Shown here: positions 45,752 to 54,476 of the stretch, piece after piece | Numbering within the stretch: position 1 is the stretch's first letter | Layout: every line of letters starts with the position of its first letter | DNA from: Atopobiaceae bacterium | GTDB lineage: Bacteria; Actinomycetota; Coriobacteriia; Coriobacteriales; Atopobiaceae | Assembly: GCA_017510785.1 (NCBI GenBank) | Contig: JAFWMH010000034.1 | Coordinates: 1-64,000 of the forward strand | Direction of reading: 5' to 3' | Length of the DNA stretch: 64,000 bases | Program-made: the position numbers and the translations under genes | The notes under the pieces: generated by a model | Told to the model about the DNA's origin: nothing | Database searches by the model: none | Seen by the model: the letters and a program-made list of their open reading frames with translations, nothing else

Positions 45752-46429
45752 CTATCCTTCGAACGGCATGTAGCGCTTCAAGCGATCGGCAGCCGTCACC
45801 CAGTCGTCCGTGTTAAAGATGGCGTGTCCTACGAGGACGATTTCGGGGTTGAGCGCAACGACGTCGCGAATGTTCGTTTCGTTGATGCCCGTGTGAATGG
45901 CGAGCTTGGAGTGCAAGAGGTTACGCTTCACGACGCCGGCAAGGTCGAGGGGACGCACTTTGGGACGGAAGAAGCTGCGTCGATGGGCTTCGATGTCGTA
46001 GTCGTACTCAGGTATGAAGCCCGAGGGCACCATGATGTAGTCCACTCCGAGTTGGTCGACCTCGGCCGTTCGTTTGCCCGTCTTTCTGGGAGAGGAGGCC
46101 ATGTCGCACATGATTTGTCCGCCGTAGCTCTTGGCCTTCTCTACCATTTTGGCAATTACGGGGTCGGGTGCCTCGGAGAGTACCGTAACGATGTTTGCAC
46201 CGGCCTCGAAGCAGCGCGTGGTAACGCCCGTGCCTCCATGGAAAACCTTGGCGTCCACGCACAGGCACAAGTCGGGATGTCGCTTGCGTATTTCCTCAAC
46301 GATGCCCAACCCGAAGGTAATTATCATGGGAAAGCCGATTTCGAACACGTCGATGTGGCCGTCCATAAGATCGGCAACTTTGAGGATTTCGTGGTACTTG
46401 CCGTGGTCGAGGGTGAGTTGGAGCTTCAT
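45752..46429 (-). CDS. Hexulose-6-phosphate synthase-like protein (OMPDC superfamily), 225 aa
   Basis: AGGAGG precedes the ATG. MKLQLTLDHGKYHEILKVAD, FEIGFPMIITFGLGIVEEIR and CLCVDAKVFHGG (D-x-K motif) follow the order of the orotidine-phosphate decarboxylase superfamily branch with 3-hexulose-6-phosphate and 3-keto-L-gulonate-phosphate enzymes, ending VVALNPEIVLVGHAIF. No 6-phospho-3-hexuloisomerase gene is adjacent. It lies 14 bases after the AEC carrier gene and shares its operon. Confidence 0.82.
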   Translation of the reverse strand: MKLQLTLDHGKYHEILKVADLMDGHIDVFEIGFPMIITFGLGIVEEIRKRHPDLCLCVDAKVFHGGTGVTTRCFEAGANIVTVLSEAPDPVIAKMVEKAKSYGGQIMCDMASSPRKTGKRTAEVDQLGVDYIMVPSGFIPEYDYDIEAHRRSFFRPKVRPLDLAGVVKRNLLHSKLAIHTGINETNIRDVVALNPEIVLVGHAIFNTDDWVTAADRLKRYMPFEG

Positions 46430-46443
46430 GTGTGCCTCCTAAA

Positions 46444-47349
46444 CTAAAGTACCTGCATGGAAAGGGCGAGGACGAGCGGCATGCTCACCATCGAGAGCAA
46501 CGTGGTGCCAATGGCAAGGCCGGTGCCGTATTGGTAGTCGGCGCCGTATTTTTGCGCGAGCATCGAGGTGGCCGAGGCTGCGGGAGCGGCCGCTACGATC
46601 ATGAGGACCATGCGGACCTCGAACGGGGCGGGCATAAAGAGGAGCAGCACCAGCGTGGCGAGCGGGGCCACGAGGAGGCGCAGGATGCATGCCTTGTACA
46701 GGCGTGTATCGGTAATCATGAGCATGATGTTGGAGGCTCCGAGGTTCGCGCCCAAAATGAGCATGCCAAGGCCCGTGTTGAGGTTCTTCATGCCAACGAG
46801 TGCTTGGTCTAGGACGTAGGGGAGCTTAAAGGGCATAAAGAAGAAGATAAGACCAATGATGACGGCGATGAAGTTCGGGTTTGTGAGGATCTTTTTTATT
46901 GACACCTCGCCTTTATCTGCTGACATGAGCCATACGCCGTAGGTCCAGAATACTATGGTTGCGACGACCATGGTCATGGTGACGTAAAACGTATATTGGT
47001 CGCCCAGAATTCCCTGGATGAGGGGAATGCCCACGAAGCCCGAGTTGGAGAATGCCACGGCGAAGTGTCCCACTCGGTCCGCACGTCCGCAGCCAATGCG
47101 GCCGACCACGATGGCAATAAGCAGGAGTCCCGTATAAAAGAGCATAACGATGCCACCAGTCGCGAGTTGCTCCTTGTTGAACTCGATGGCGAGCGATGAG
47201 ATGACGACCGCCGGTGTGGCAACGTAGAGGGCAATGTTCGAGAGCTGCGCCACGCCTTCCTCGGTGAGCATTTTGATTTTTGCGAGAATCACCCCGACGG
47301 CCATCATCACGACCATCACGAGAATCTGCTTAATAAGAATAGCTACCAT
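46444..47349 (-). CDS. AEC-family transporter, 301 aa
   Basis: I start at the ATG at 47349 (MVAILIK), eight bases after AGAGG; ATGs at 47355 and 47358 lie too close to it. Ten or so membrane segments are arranged in two halves. TPAVVISSLAIEFNKEQL, AFSNSGFVGIPLIQGILG and the late AAAPAASATSMLAQKYG are typical of the auxin-efflux-carrier family, which in bacteria exports or imports small acids such as malonate or malate. It is cotranscribed with the HPS-like gene. Confidence 0.92.
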   Translation of the reverse strand: MVAILIKQILVMVVMMAVGVILAKIKMLTEEGVAQLSNIALYVATPAVVISSLAIEFNKEQLATGGIVMLFYTGLLLIAIVVGRIGCGRADRVGHFAVAFSNSGFVGIPLIQGILGDQYTFYVTMTMVVATIVFWTYGVWLMSADKGEVSIKKILTNPNFIAVIIGLIFFFMPFKLPYVLDQALVGMKNLNTGLGMLILGANLGASNIMLMITDTRLYKACILRLLVAPLATLVLLLFMPAPFEVRMVLMIVAAAPAASATSMLAQKYGADYQYGTGLAIGTTLLSMVSMPLVLALSMQVL

Positions 47350-47517
47350 ACGCATCACCTCTCATACGCTATACGCTGTACAGGTACACATTATGCGACA
47401 ATGTTGCTCGCTTACGGCCTGCGATTGTGCGCTATCCGCCGAAGGGTGGTTGGTTGTCTGCTGGGCTGTAGGTATACTGGCCTTCATTAAGGTTGATGTT
47501 GTGTGCGGGAGGGCGGT

Positions 47518-48942
47518 ATGGTTGCACCGAAGAAAAGCTCGCTAACGCGATCGGCCTTCGCACTGGTTGTTGTGAGCTTCTTGCTCTCGACGGTTGTGTC
47601 GCTTATGTCGCTTCATGCGATGACTCGCCATAACGTGCGCGAGATGAACAAGGTCCTCGCGACGCAGATTTATGACTACATGAGCAGCGAGCTCACAGGC
47701 CCGATTATGGCTGCGCGGACGATGTCGAGCAACAGCTTTTTGGGGGACATGCTGGTGCGCGAGGGCGAAATGGACAAGGGCGAGTTCGTTACGGCCATGC
47801 GGGAATACCTTGTGGGGACCGAAAACGGGCTTGGTTATCAGGCATCATTTGTTATTTCGGATGTAAGTAAGAATTATTATACGCGCGAAGGCCTCAATCG
47901 CATCATTGATCCTGCGGGTTCGGCTGAGGACAAGTGGTATGCGGAGTTCGCCGAGTCGGGTGCTCGCTACGACCTCGACGTAGACAATGACGAGAAGAAC
48001 AAGAGTGACCTCATGGTGTACGTGAATGCCCGAATCGACGATGGCACGCACGGCCTGCTCGGCGTTTGCGGCGTGGGCGTGCGCATGACGGGCATACAGG
48101 AGCTCTTCAAAACCTTCGAGGAAAGCTTTGGCGTGAAGATTAACCTCGTCGATGAAAACGGCATTGTTCAGGTTGATACAAACAGCGATAACATCGAGGC
48201 GGTTGACCTCGGCAACATGATAAGTGGTAAGAAAAGTCGCGACTACGTGTATGAGGAGCTGGGCGGCGAGCGTTTTGCCGTTACGAAGTACGTTGAGGAC
48301 CTTGGTTGGTATTTGGTCGTGCAGAGCGATGGTTCGAACGAGGCAGGACAGTTCGCGAGCATAATTGGGCTCAACGTCGCCCTGTGCGTGTTCGTACTCG
48401 TTGCCATGGTAATCGCGCTGCGCGTGAACCAGCGGCGGACGAACGAGCTGGCGAACGCGTCGCTCGTCGATCAGGTCACGCAGGTGTACAACAAGCATTC
48501 CTTCGAGCTCGACAAGGCTCGGATGGGGGAGGAGACGGCGCCTTCGGACTTGGTGTGCATGACGGTGGACGTGAACGGACTCAAACGCGTGAACGATACG
48601 CTCGGGCACGATGCGGGCGACGAACTCATCCTTGGTGCGGCTGAGTGCTTGCGCGCGTGCCTAGCCGGGCACGGCAAGGTGTACCGGACGGGTGGTGACG
48701 AGTTTTGCGCGCTTTTGCGCGTCACGCCCGAGGAGCTGGAGCGAATCCAGGCGGATCTTCCCGCTGCGGTCCAGCGCTGGTCGGGCACGATGGTGGAGAG
48801 TCTCTCTGTTTCGTGTGGGTATGCTGCCGCATGGGAGTTCCCCGAGGGTGACGTGGCGCTGCTCGTCAAGATTTCGGACGAGCGGATGTATGAGGACAAG
48901 ACCGCGTTTTACGAGCGTACGGGTATCGCGCGGCGCACGTAG
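47518..48942 (+). CDS. dCache-like sensor diguanylate cyclase, 474 aa
   Basis: The ATG at 47518 follows GGGAGG. A membrane helix lies at about 13-35, then an extracytoplasmic sensor of some 250 residues with dCache-like pattern (WYAEFAESGARYDL, VNLVDENGIVQVDT-like segments), a second helix near 285-308, and a GGDEF domain. LVCMTVDVNGLKRVNDTLGH and YRTGGDEFCALLRV keep the catalytic residues, so cyclic di-GMP synthesis is likely. No I-site RxxD is obvious. Confidence 0.92.
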   Translation: MVAPKKSSLTRSAFALVVVSFLLSTVVSLMSLHAMTRHNVREMNKVLATQIYDYMSSELTGPIMAARTMSSNSFLGDMLVREGEMDKGEFVTAMREYLVGTENGLGYQASFVISDVSKNYYTREGLNRIIDPAGSAEDKWYAEFAESGARYDLDVDNDEKNKSDLMVYVNARIDDGTHGLLGVCGVGVRMTGIQELFKTFEESFGVKINLVDENGIVQVDTNSDNIEAVDLGNMISGKKSRDYVYEELGGERFAVTKYVEDLGWYLVVQSDGSNEAGQFASIIGLNVALCVFVLVAMVIALRVNQRRTNELANASLVDQVTQVYNKHSFELDKARMGEETAPSDLVCMTVDVNGLKRVNDTLGHDAGDELILGAAECLRACLAGHGKVYRTGGDEFCALLRVTPEELERIQADLPAAVQRWSGTMVESLSVSCGYAAAWEFPEGDVALLVKISDERMYEDKTAFYERTGIARRT

Positions 48943-49053
48943 CGCTCGGTGTGTGGCGTACGGCATGTGGCGCGTGGAGTTGTTGGCATGCGGCGTGCGT
49001 AGCGCTCGCGTGTCGGTGCACGTAGAGCTCCCGTCGGCGCACGTCAACTATGG

Positions 49054-49094
49054 GTCGGCGCCCTGTTTCGTGTGGGACGAGACAAGGCGCCGAC
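49054..49094. terminator. Long hairpin between convergent GGDEF and MBL genes
   Basis: gtcggcgcc (49054-49062) pairs with ggcgccgac (49086-49094), and an inner tgtttcgt pairs with acgagaca. The T run is weak. It lies in the gap between convergent genes. Confidence 0.55.
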
Positions 49095-49173
49095 TTCGTG
49101 TTGCTCCTATAGGTTTATAGGCGGTTTTATCCTAGTGGTGTTCGCGGCGGTGAGCTTTTGCACGAGCCAGTTT

Positions 49174-50142
49174 TTACGCAGGATTGAACTTGGTTTTTGG
49201 CTGCTTACAACGCGGACAACGCCAGTCGTCGGGCAGCTCTTCGAAGGGCGTGCCAGCTGCGACGCCCTGCGACGCGTCGCCTGCCTCGGGGTCGTACACG
49301 TAACCGCACACGCTGCACACGTACTTGCCCGTGCGAGTCTTAAAGGTTATTTCGCCTACAGGGATGGTTTCGGGCGGATTCGCGAGGTCTACTACGCGCT
49401 TGGCTGCGAGGTTCTCGGGACCCTGCGGCGTGTGAGTGGAGAGGTATACCGTTGGGTTTTTCGCTACAAATTCGCGTACGCGATCCATCGTTTCGCGTGC
49501 AGCGGGAAGGTCCTCGAACACGACGGAGAGCTTGTTGGCGTAGAGTGCCTCGTCGACGTAGGTTACGTCACCGTGAATGAGGTAAAAGAGTCCTTCCTCG
49601 GCATCTTCGACGATTACGATGGCGTTTCCCTTGGTGTGACCTTCGGCGCGAATAAACCACACGCCGTCGGCGACCTTCTGGCTCTCGGGGAAGTTTTTAT
49701 ATGCTCCGTCGATGAACGAGATGGGGACGAGATTTTGCAGTCCAGCCAGTTCGTCGGCATCGGCTTCGTGTTCGTTTACCCACACTTGCGCGTTCGGGAA
49801 GCTCTTGAGCTCGCCGGAGTGGTCGGCATGTTTGTGGGTGAGCAGCACCTTGGTTACCTGCTCGGGGGAATAACCGAGTGCGGCGAGCGCGTCCATATAG
49901 GGTGCTACATCGTGACCGGTGTAGATGAGCGTCGTTTCGTCGGGACTCTCTTCGGGCGTTCCTGCAGGGAGGCCCGTATCGACGAGAATCACCTCGTCGC
50001 CGGTATCGATAAGGTAATTTTGAAGACCCGAGCGGTAGCGAACCGAAGCGTCGAAGGCCGCAGGACCTTCTTCACCACCGAAAGCGAACGGCTGCGTCGC
50101 GAAGCCTCCCTCGCGATAGATGACAGGCAGAATCTTTACCAT
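49174..50142 (-). CDS. MBL-fold metallohydrolase with C-terminal rubredoxin, 322 aa
   Basis: AGAGGAG precedes the ATG at 50142. The first 270 residues are a metallo-beta-lactamase fold: [14 protein letters not shown] is HxHxDH, later GHTKGN and LIHGD give the metal ligands. Residues 275-322 are a rubredoxin: [16 protein letters not shown] and [11 protein letters not shown] form the CxxC pairs for iron. Such fusions suggest electron transfer to the hydrolase domain, though the ligands fit a hydrolase and not a flavo-diiron protein. It is divergent from the TetR gene. Confidence 0.92.
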   Translation of the reverse strand: MVKILPVIYREGGFATQPFAFGGEEGPAAFDASVRYRSGLQNYLIDTGDEVILVDTGLPAGTPEESPDETTLIYTGHDVAPYMDALAALGYSPEQVTKVLLTHKHADHSGELKSFPNAQVWVNEHEADADELAGLQNLVPISFIDGAYKNFPESQKVADGVWFIRAEGHTKGNAIVIVEDAEEGLFYLIHGDVTYVDEALYANKLSVVFEDLPAARETMDRVREFVAKNPTVYLSTHTPQGPENLAAKRVVDLANPPETIPVGEITFKTRTGKYVCSVCGYVYDPEAGDASQGVAAGTPFEELPDDWRCPRCKQPKTKFNPA

Positions 50143-50274
50143 GTTGCTCCTCTCGTTGACAAGTACATAGATACGTAATAAAGTACAGCTGTCACGCAGC
50201 ATGGTCAATTGTCAGTCGCGGGTGATGTGTAACGTAAGTGGCACATGCGGTGGGTTTGTCACGTAACGTGTGGG

Positions 50275-50874
50275 ATGGAAGGTATGGCAAACACCGAAGA
50301 CTTGCGGTACGTGCGAACCGAGAGCGCGTTGCGCTCGGCATTTATGGAGCTTGTTTCGGAGGGACCCATACGAGCTGTTACCGTAAGTGCAGTGTGTAAG
50401 CGTGCGGGCATTAGCCGGAACGCGTTTTATTTGCATCATGCGGGTGTTGCCCAGTTGTATGCGGCGATGGTCGATGAGCTTCTCGATGATGTGCGGGCTG
50501 CGTGCGTTGCCTCGGCAGAGAGAGTATTGGCAACGGGAGCTTTGGATGAAGACCTGGTTCCATCGGGACTTGCCATGCTCGCCAAGCACGAAGGGCTTTT
50601 GCGTGCGCTTTTGCCTTCCGATGACGGATCTCTTGCCAAGTGTCTTGCCGATGGCATCGCGGGTGCGTATTTTGAAGCCGCGCAGGTGTTTGGTGGGCCG
50701 GGAAGCAGTTTGGAGCATCGGCTTAGATGCGCGTTTTCGGCTTGGGCGGTTCTTGGAATTTTGCAACGCTGGATCGAGCTTTCGGATGCGCCAATTGAGG
50801 ATTTGATGCCGTACCTCTCGAAGTTTCATGCGGGGATTCAAAAGGAGGCGACGCAGTATCTTATGGGGGAGTGA
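50275..50874 (+). CDS. TetR/AcrR-family regulator, about 199 aa
   Basis: It has an N-terminal HTH with YVRTESALRSAFMELVSEGP, VTVSAVCKRAGISRNAFYLH and LYAAMVDELLDDV, the standard TetR DNA-binding layout. The C-terminal half is a helical ligand domain. The start is uncertain: ATG 50275 or 50284 are both possible, with GGAAGG lying close to the latter. Its position divergent from the MBL-rubredoxin gene suggests control of that gene. Confidence 0.85.
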   Translation: MEGMANTEDLRYVRTESALRSAFMELVSEGPIRAVTVSAVCKRAGISRNAFYLHHAGVAQLYAAMVDELLDDVRAACVASAERVLATGALDEDLVPSGLAMLAKHEGLLRALLPSDDGSLAKCLADGIAGAYFEAAQVFGGPGSSLEHRLRCAFSAWAVLGILQRWIELSDAPIEDLMPYLSKFHAGIQKEATQYLMGE

Positions 50875-50877
50875 GGT

Positions 50878-51057
50878 GCTGTGGACCACACTAATGCTGT
50901 GGACCGTGCTTATGCTGTGGAACGTGCTTATGCCGCGGACCGTGTCTATGCAGCGGGTCGTGCCTATGCTGTTGGCTGTACCCGTGCTGTTGACCGTACC
51001 CGTGCCGCGGATCGCGCCTATCCCGCAGACCGTACCCATGCTGCGGACCGCGCTTGG
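50878..51057 (+). repeat. 18-bp imperfect tandem repeat, ten copies
   Basis: The unit gctgtggaccgtgcttat recurs ten times with substitutions only and no indels, directly after the TetR stop codon. Confidence 0.9.
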
Positions 51058-51141
51058 CATTCGCGAATGTTTTTATTCACGAGCCATTTCCCAAGAATGA
51101 ATGCGAAACCCGATGAAAAAACCTCTCCGAAGAGAGGTTAG
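50881..51141 (+). CDS. Possible hexapeptide-repeat protein, 86 aa
   Basis: A GTG at 50881 follows GGGGGAG and starts a frame of AVDRAY-like hexapeptides (AVDRAYAVERAYAADRVY) repeated ten times, then a basic tail. It runs into the terminator of the tRNA-Gly gene on the other strand. The repeat may be coding or simply replicative slippage; I lean to the latter. Confidence 0.3.
   Translation: MDHTNAVDRAYAVERAYAADRVYAAGRAYAVGCTRAVDRTRAADRAYPADRTHAADRAWHSRMFLFTSHFPRMNAKPDEKTSPKRG
51116..51139 (-). terminator. Intrinsic terminator of tRNA-Gly
   Basis: On the minus strand aacctctc, a TTCG tetraloop, gagaggtt and then a T run. Confidence 0.92.
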
Positions 51142-51149
51142 AAAAACTC

Positions 51150-51223
51150 TGGAGCGGGTGACGGGAATCGAACCCGCGTGGTCAGCTTGGAAGGCTGAAG
51201 TTCTACCATTGAACTACACCCGC
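51150..51223 (-). tRNA. tRNA-Gly (TCC)
   Basis: On the minus strand the acceptor GCGGGTG pairs with CACCCGC. The anticodon loop CTTCCAA gives TCC. The T-loop GGTTCGATTC is present and CCA is encoded at 51152-51150. Confidence 0.95.
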
Positions 51224-51599
51224 GCAACTCGCATTCATATATTAGCAGAGTCGCCGCAACTTGCAACCGTTTTGTAGGACTTGTGTGGCTGGCCAGCGAA
51301 TGCCTTGGCCAACGGCTTGGCCAAGGCGAATGGCTTGGTGGGTTGGTGAACGTAGAGTGCACAGTGGGTTAATCGAGTCTCTGGTATGATGCTTTCCTCG
51401 ATTTCCGAATGCCCTGCGTGTGGTCGGCACAGCATGTATGACCTGCATGGCGGAGCGGTATGCCGATTTCGGCCGTGGACGAGCGTGCCGAGCCGAGTGA
51501 GTGCGCCGGGCCGAGTGAGTGCGCCGAGCTGGGGGTTCCACATGCTCTTCGACGAGTCCGACAGCACCTTAATGCCTCGCAATGCGTGGATACCCCATC
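51224..51599. other. No convincing gene before repeat array A
   Basis: A frame from 51386 starts MMLSSISECPACGRHSMYDL with a CPACG pair, resembling a zinc-ribbon start, but soon becomes low-complexity over a duplicated gccgagtgagtgcgcc. It may be a broken small zinc protein. Confidence 0.35.
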
Positions 51600-51935
51600 G
51601 GCACCCAACGCCGGAATGGGTGCCACTGGCATCCAGATAGGAGGCATTCCGGGTCTATCCGGCACCCGTCGGCACCTAACGCCAACAACGGGTGCCACTG
51701 GCACCCGAATAGCTTGCATACCCGTTCTATCTGTACCCCTTTGGCACCCAACGCCAACAATGGGTGCCGCGGGGACCCGAATAGCCGGCGCGGCGCCCCT
51801 ATCTGTACCCCTTTGGCACCCAACGCCAACAATGGGTGCCGCGGGCACCCGAATAGCCGACCCTGCGCCCCTATCTGTACCCCATCGGCACCCAACGGCA
51901 AAATGGGTGCTACTGGCACCCAGATAGGAAGCATC
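51600..51935 (+). repeat. Repeat array A: 72-bp units with internal hairpin
   Basis: Units start at 51600, 51671, 51743, 51815 and 51887. Each contains ggcaccca, ten or so bases, then tgggtgcc (an 8-bp stem). The spacing sequence cccgaatagc and ctatctgtacccc is also conserved. There are no unique spacers, so this is not CRISPR. Confidence 0.93.
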
Positions 51936-52418
51936 ATTGCCCTCCGCGCGTGCACGTTTTCGCGAGACGCGACGCGGGCAGGCGGGCCGAGTCCACCCGA
52001 CGCATGCGCCGCAGGCTGCGGGGTGCATGGCGGCTTGCCGGTGGGTGGCGCGTCAGAACCTAATGAAGTAGACAACACTGCTATCGGGGTTATGCAGCAG
52101 ACGTCGTATGAGGGACCTGGCGCGTGGGCCATGCTCGCAAATACCGGGACGCTTGCGTCGCCACCTCTTTCGTAACCCAGCCAAAGGGAAATGAAAGACA
52201 AAAGAATGGGTTCGGTAAAAACTACGATCTCGAAAGCGCCGGTCTTCGGAGGAAGCCATTTTCGCCTGGTTATACAATCCGGTCCAAACGTCCTTGTGCC
52301 TGTTGGGCGGAGCAGGCGCTAGATGCGACGGTTCGCAAAGTGGCTCAATGCGAGTATGCTGGCATTATTGGTCCCCACAGGTGCCGTAACGTAACCAAGC
52401 GCGGAGGTTGAGGCAAAT
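51936..52418. other. No recognisable gene between array A and the NUDIX gene
   Basis: Open frames here continue out of the repeats or lack binding sites. The promoter of the NUDIX gene should lie near its end, but no confident boxes were found. Confidence 0.4.
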
Positions 52419-53042
52419 ATGAACCTGCATGAAGTGCATGACGCCCTGTTGCACGCAAACAGTCACCCGCTCGGAAGTGCCGTCGTCATACCGCTCATCG
52501 AAGGCCCGGAGGGGCTTTCCGTGCTGTTCGAGGTTCGGGCTTCCACGCTGAGCATCCAGCCGGGCGAGGTCTGTCTGCCCGGCGGTCACATCGATCCCGG
52601 AGAAGAGCCGCTCGACGCCGCCGTACGGGAGGCTTGCGAGGAGCTGCTGATAGACCCCGCGCAGCTCGAGGTTCTGGGGTCGTTAGGGCAGATGGCGGGA
52701 CCGGGCGCGCATCCCATCCACGTCTATGTTGTCTCGCTCTCAGGGTATGAGGGGACCTTCTCGCCGTGCGAGGTCGACCGAACCTTCTGCCTCCCGCTTG
52801 CATGGCTGGTCGAGAACCCGCCCTCAGTGCATCGCGTGGAATACAGGCCCCAGTTTGCGGACGACTTCCCATGGCACCTCGTGCCCGGCGGCGAATCCTA
52901 TCCGTGGCACACAATGGCAGGTGACGTGCCCTTCTACGAGGGGACGGATCCCTTGCTGTGGGGCGCGACGGCTCGAATAGTGCGTTCGTTCGTGGATGCG
53001 GTTGCGGACAGTCGGACGTTCTCCGACACGCCGCGGCCATGA
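52419..53042 (+). CDS. NUDIX hydrolase, CoA pyrophosphatase-like (NudL type), 207 aa
   Basis: GGAGG lies about ten bases before the ATG. LSIQPGEVCLPGGHIDPGEE joins the upstream UPF0035 CoA-type motif (LxxxxGxVxxPGG) to the NUDIX box, which continues DAAVREACEELLI. The C-terminal domain has DFPWHLVPGGESYPWH, then LLWGATARIVRSF typical of CoA pyrophosphatases. It lies between two inverted arrays of the same repeat. Confidence 0.9.
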   Translation: MNLHEVHDALLHANSHPLGSAVVIPLIEGPEGLSVLFEVRASTLSIQPGEVCLPGGHIDPGEEPLDAAVREACEELLIDPAQLEVLGSLGQMAGPGAHPIHVYVVSLSGYEGTFSPCEVDRTFCLPLAWLVENPPSVHRVEYRPQFADDFPWHLVPGGESYPWHTMAGDVPFYEGTDPLLWGATARIVRSFVDAVADSRTFSDTPRP

Positions 53043-53428
53043 TGCGCCGGGTAGTCGCCGGGTACTCTGGTGTCTCGGTCGCAACGGCGTCGCGCAACCG
53101 TGGCGCTTGGGGCACTTTTCGCGCTCGGCTAGCCTCGGGCTCGCCCTGCTCCTAAAGAAGCGTCAAATCGGAAAGTGGCCCGGAGGAGCAGCGCGCGCTT
53201 CCGCAGACCGATAGCCGTTTGAGCTTTGCCCTCCGGGCCACGGACGGGACATTTGACTAATCTTTAGGGGCAGGGGCTCGCGGGAAGCGTCCCAATCGAT
53301 TCCATCAACGGACGTAGGCGCCCGCGTAGGACGTAGGCGCCCGCGCAGGGTGTAAGCCTTCGTCCGGCTGGCGGTTAGCCTTTGTCAGTGCTAGGCAGCG
53401 CCCTTTGCTTCCACAGAAAGGAGTTGCC
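53043..53428. other. No recognisable gene
   Basis: No frame with a binding site is present. agtggcccggagg near 53175 and cctccgggccac near 53230 are complementary and could form a hairpin that ends the NUDIX transcript. Confidence 0.4.
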
Positions 53429-53575
53429 ATGGAAGTTCTTCTTGCTGCTATGCGGCTGCTGATAGCGCTCCTTGAAGTCCTGAAACCATACTTCGAGCTC
53501 AAGGGTTCGGGGAAGGAGGATGACCATCCCGACCCACGCGATGATAACCACAGGCCAAAGCGCCTAAGGGGTTGA
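53429..53575 (+). CDS. Small peptide with hydrophobic N-terminus, 48 aa
   Basis: AGAAAGGAG with a six-base spacer precedes the ATG, one of the best sites in the region. The product starts MEVLLAAMRLLIALLEVLKP, an amphipathic to hydrophobic helix, and ends in a highly charged tail (KEDDHPDPRDDNHRPKRLRG). That layout recalls small membrane-active peptides, such as type I toxins or regulators, but no family is recognised. Confidence 0.55.
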   Translation: MEVLLAAMRLLIALLEVLKPYFELKGSGKEDDHPDPRDDNHRPKRLRG

Positions 53576-54034
53576 GACAAAAGAATAGGGCCGGCGTTGG
53601 CAGTCGCCGTTGCCCTGGTCAAAACCCTAGTGGAGCGTTTCATTGACAGCCAGACTTATGACGCGCCGCAGCCAGAATCCCGTCGGGGCGACGCATGTTA
53701 CCTAATGGCCAATGCGGCTCCAGGCCACGCGCGGGACCGCGTCCCCCTCGGGGTTCTCCTCTGATTCGCTTGCCCGCACGTGCTCCGGCCTCACCGAACG
53801 GGGCGCCGCCTCACCAAAAGCATTTCGTCACAGGAGGCCACCCGGCCTCACCGAACGGGGCGCCGCCCGCACGAACTACCCAACAGGTATGTATTATCGA
53901 ACCATTTGCCGCATCCATCTGGGCTTTTGTCAAAATGGTTAAGATACTATTTGCCTGTTGGATAGTTTTGGGTTGCTTGCAGTACCTGCCAGGTTCTCGG
54001 CAAGTGGCCGGGCGGGATGGCGTCGCGCCGGCTT
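53576..54034. other. Non-coding stretch with a 26-bp direct repeat
   Basis: ccggcctcaccgaacggggc with six further bases occurs at 53785-53810 and 53842-53867. Otherwise no gene with a binding site is visible up to array B. Confidence 0.5.
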
Positions 54035-54237
54035 TCGGGTCCCTGCGGCACCCATTGTTGCATTGGGTGCCAAAGGGCGCCACATAGGCCGGGAATGCAA
54101 GCTATTCGGGTCCCTGCTGCACCCTTTGTTGCGTTGGGTGCCAAAGGGGTACAGATAGGGGCGCCGCGCCGGCTATTCGGGTCCCTGCTGCACCCTTTGT
54201 TGCGTTGGGTGCCAAAGGGGTACAGATAGGGGCGCCG
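54035..54237 (-). repeat. Repeat array B: three units, inverted relative to array A
   Basis: The reverse complement gives the array A unit almost exactly (ggcacccaacg, then agggacccgaatagc and ctatctgtaccccttt). The ggtgcc words end at 54071, 54142 and 54213, a 71-base period. Between here and the MATE gene (54238-54476) I see nothing coding. Confidence 0.92.
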
Positions 54238-54476
54238 CGCGCGGCCACGTTGGCTGGTGGCTTGCAAGGGAGTAGGTGCCGGGCGTGCGTCGGGAGCAGC
54301 GGCGCGGCATGACGCAGCGGCTTGGCTCGGCTGTCGCCGGGGGCTCATGTCATCCAGTCAAGCGCGAAACAACTATAGTTGTACAACGCGGAAAAGGGCT
54401 TTCGTGGCAAAGTTCTTGAGGCTGCGGCCTCATGAAGCGAAGCGCGGAACGCCGTGCCGGACGGCGTTGCCTAGCT

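Noticed and set aside
49072..50178. 368-aa reading frame on the plus strand
   Set aside because: It is antisense to the MBL-rubredoxin gene, whose motifs and binding site are clear.
51600..54237. Possible CRISPR array
   Set aside because: The repeats are adjacent with no unique spacers, the unit is too long, and there are no cas genes nearby.
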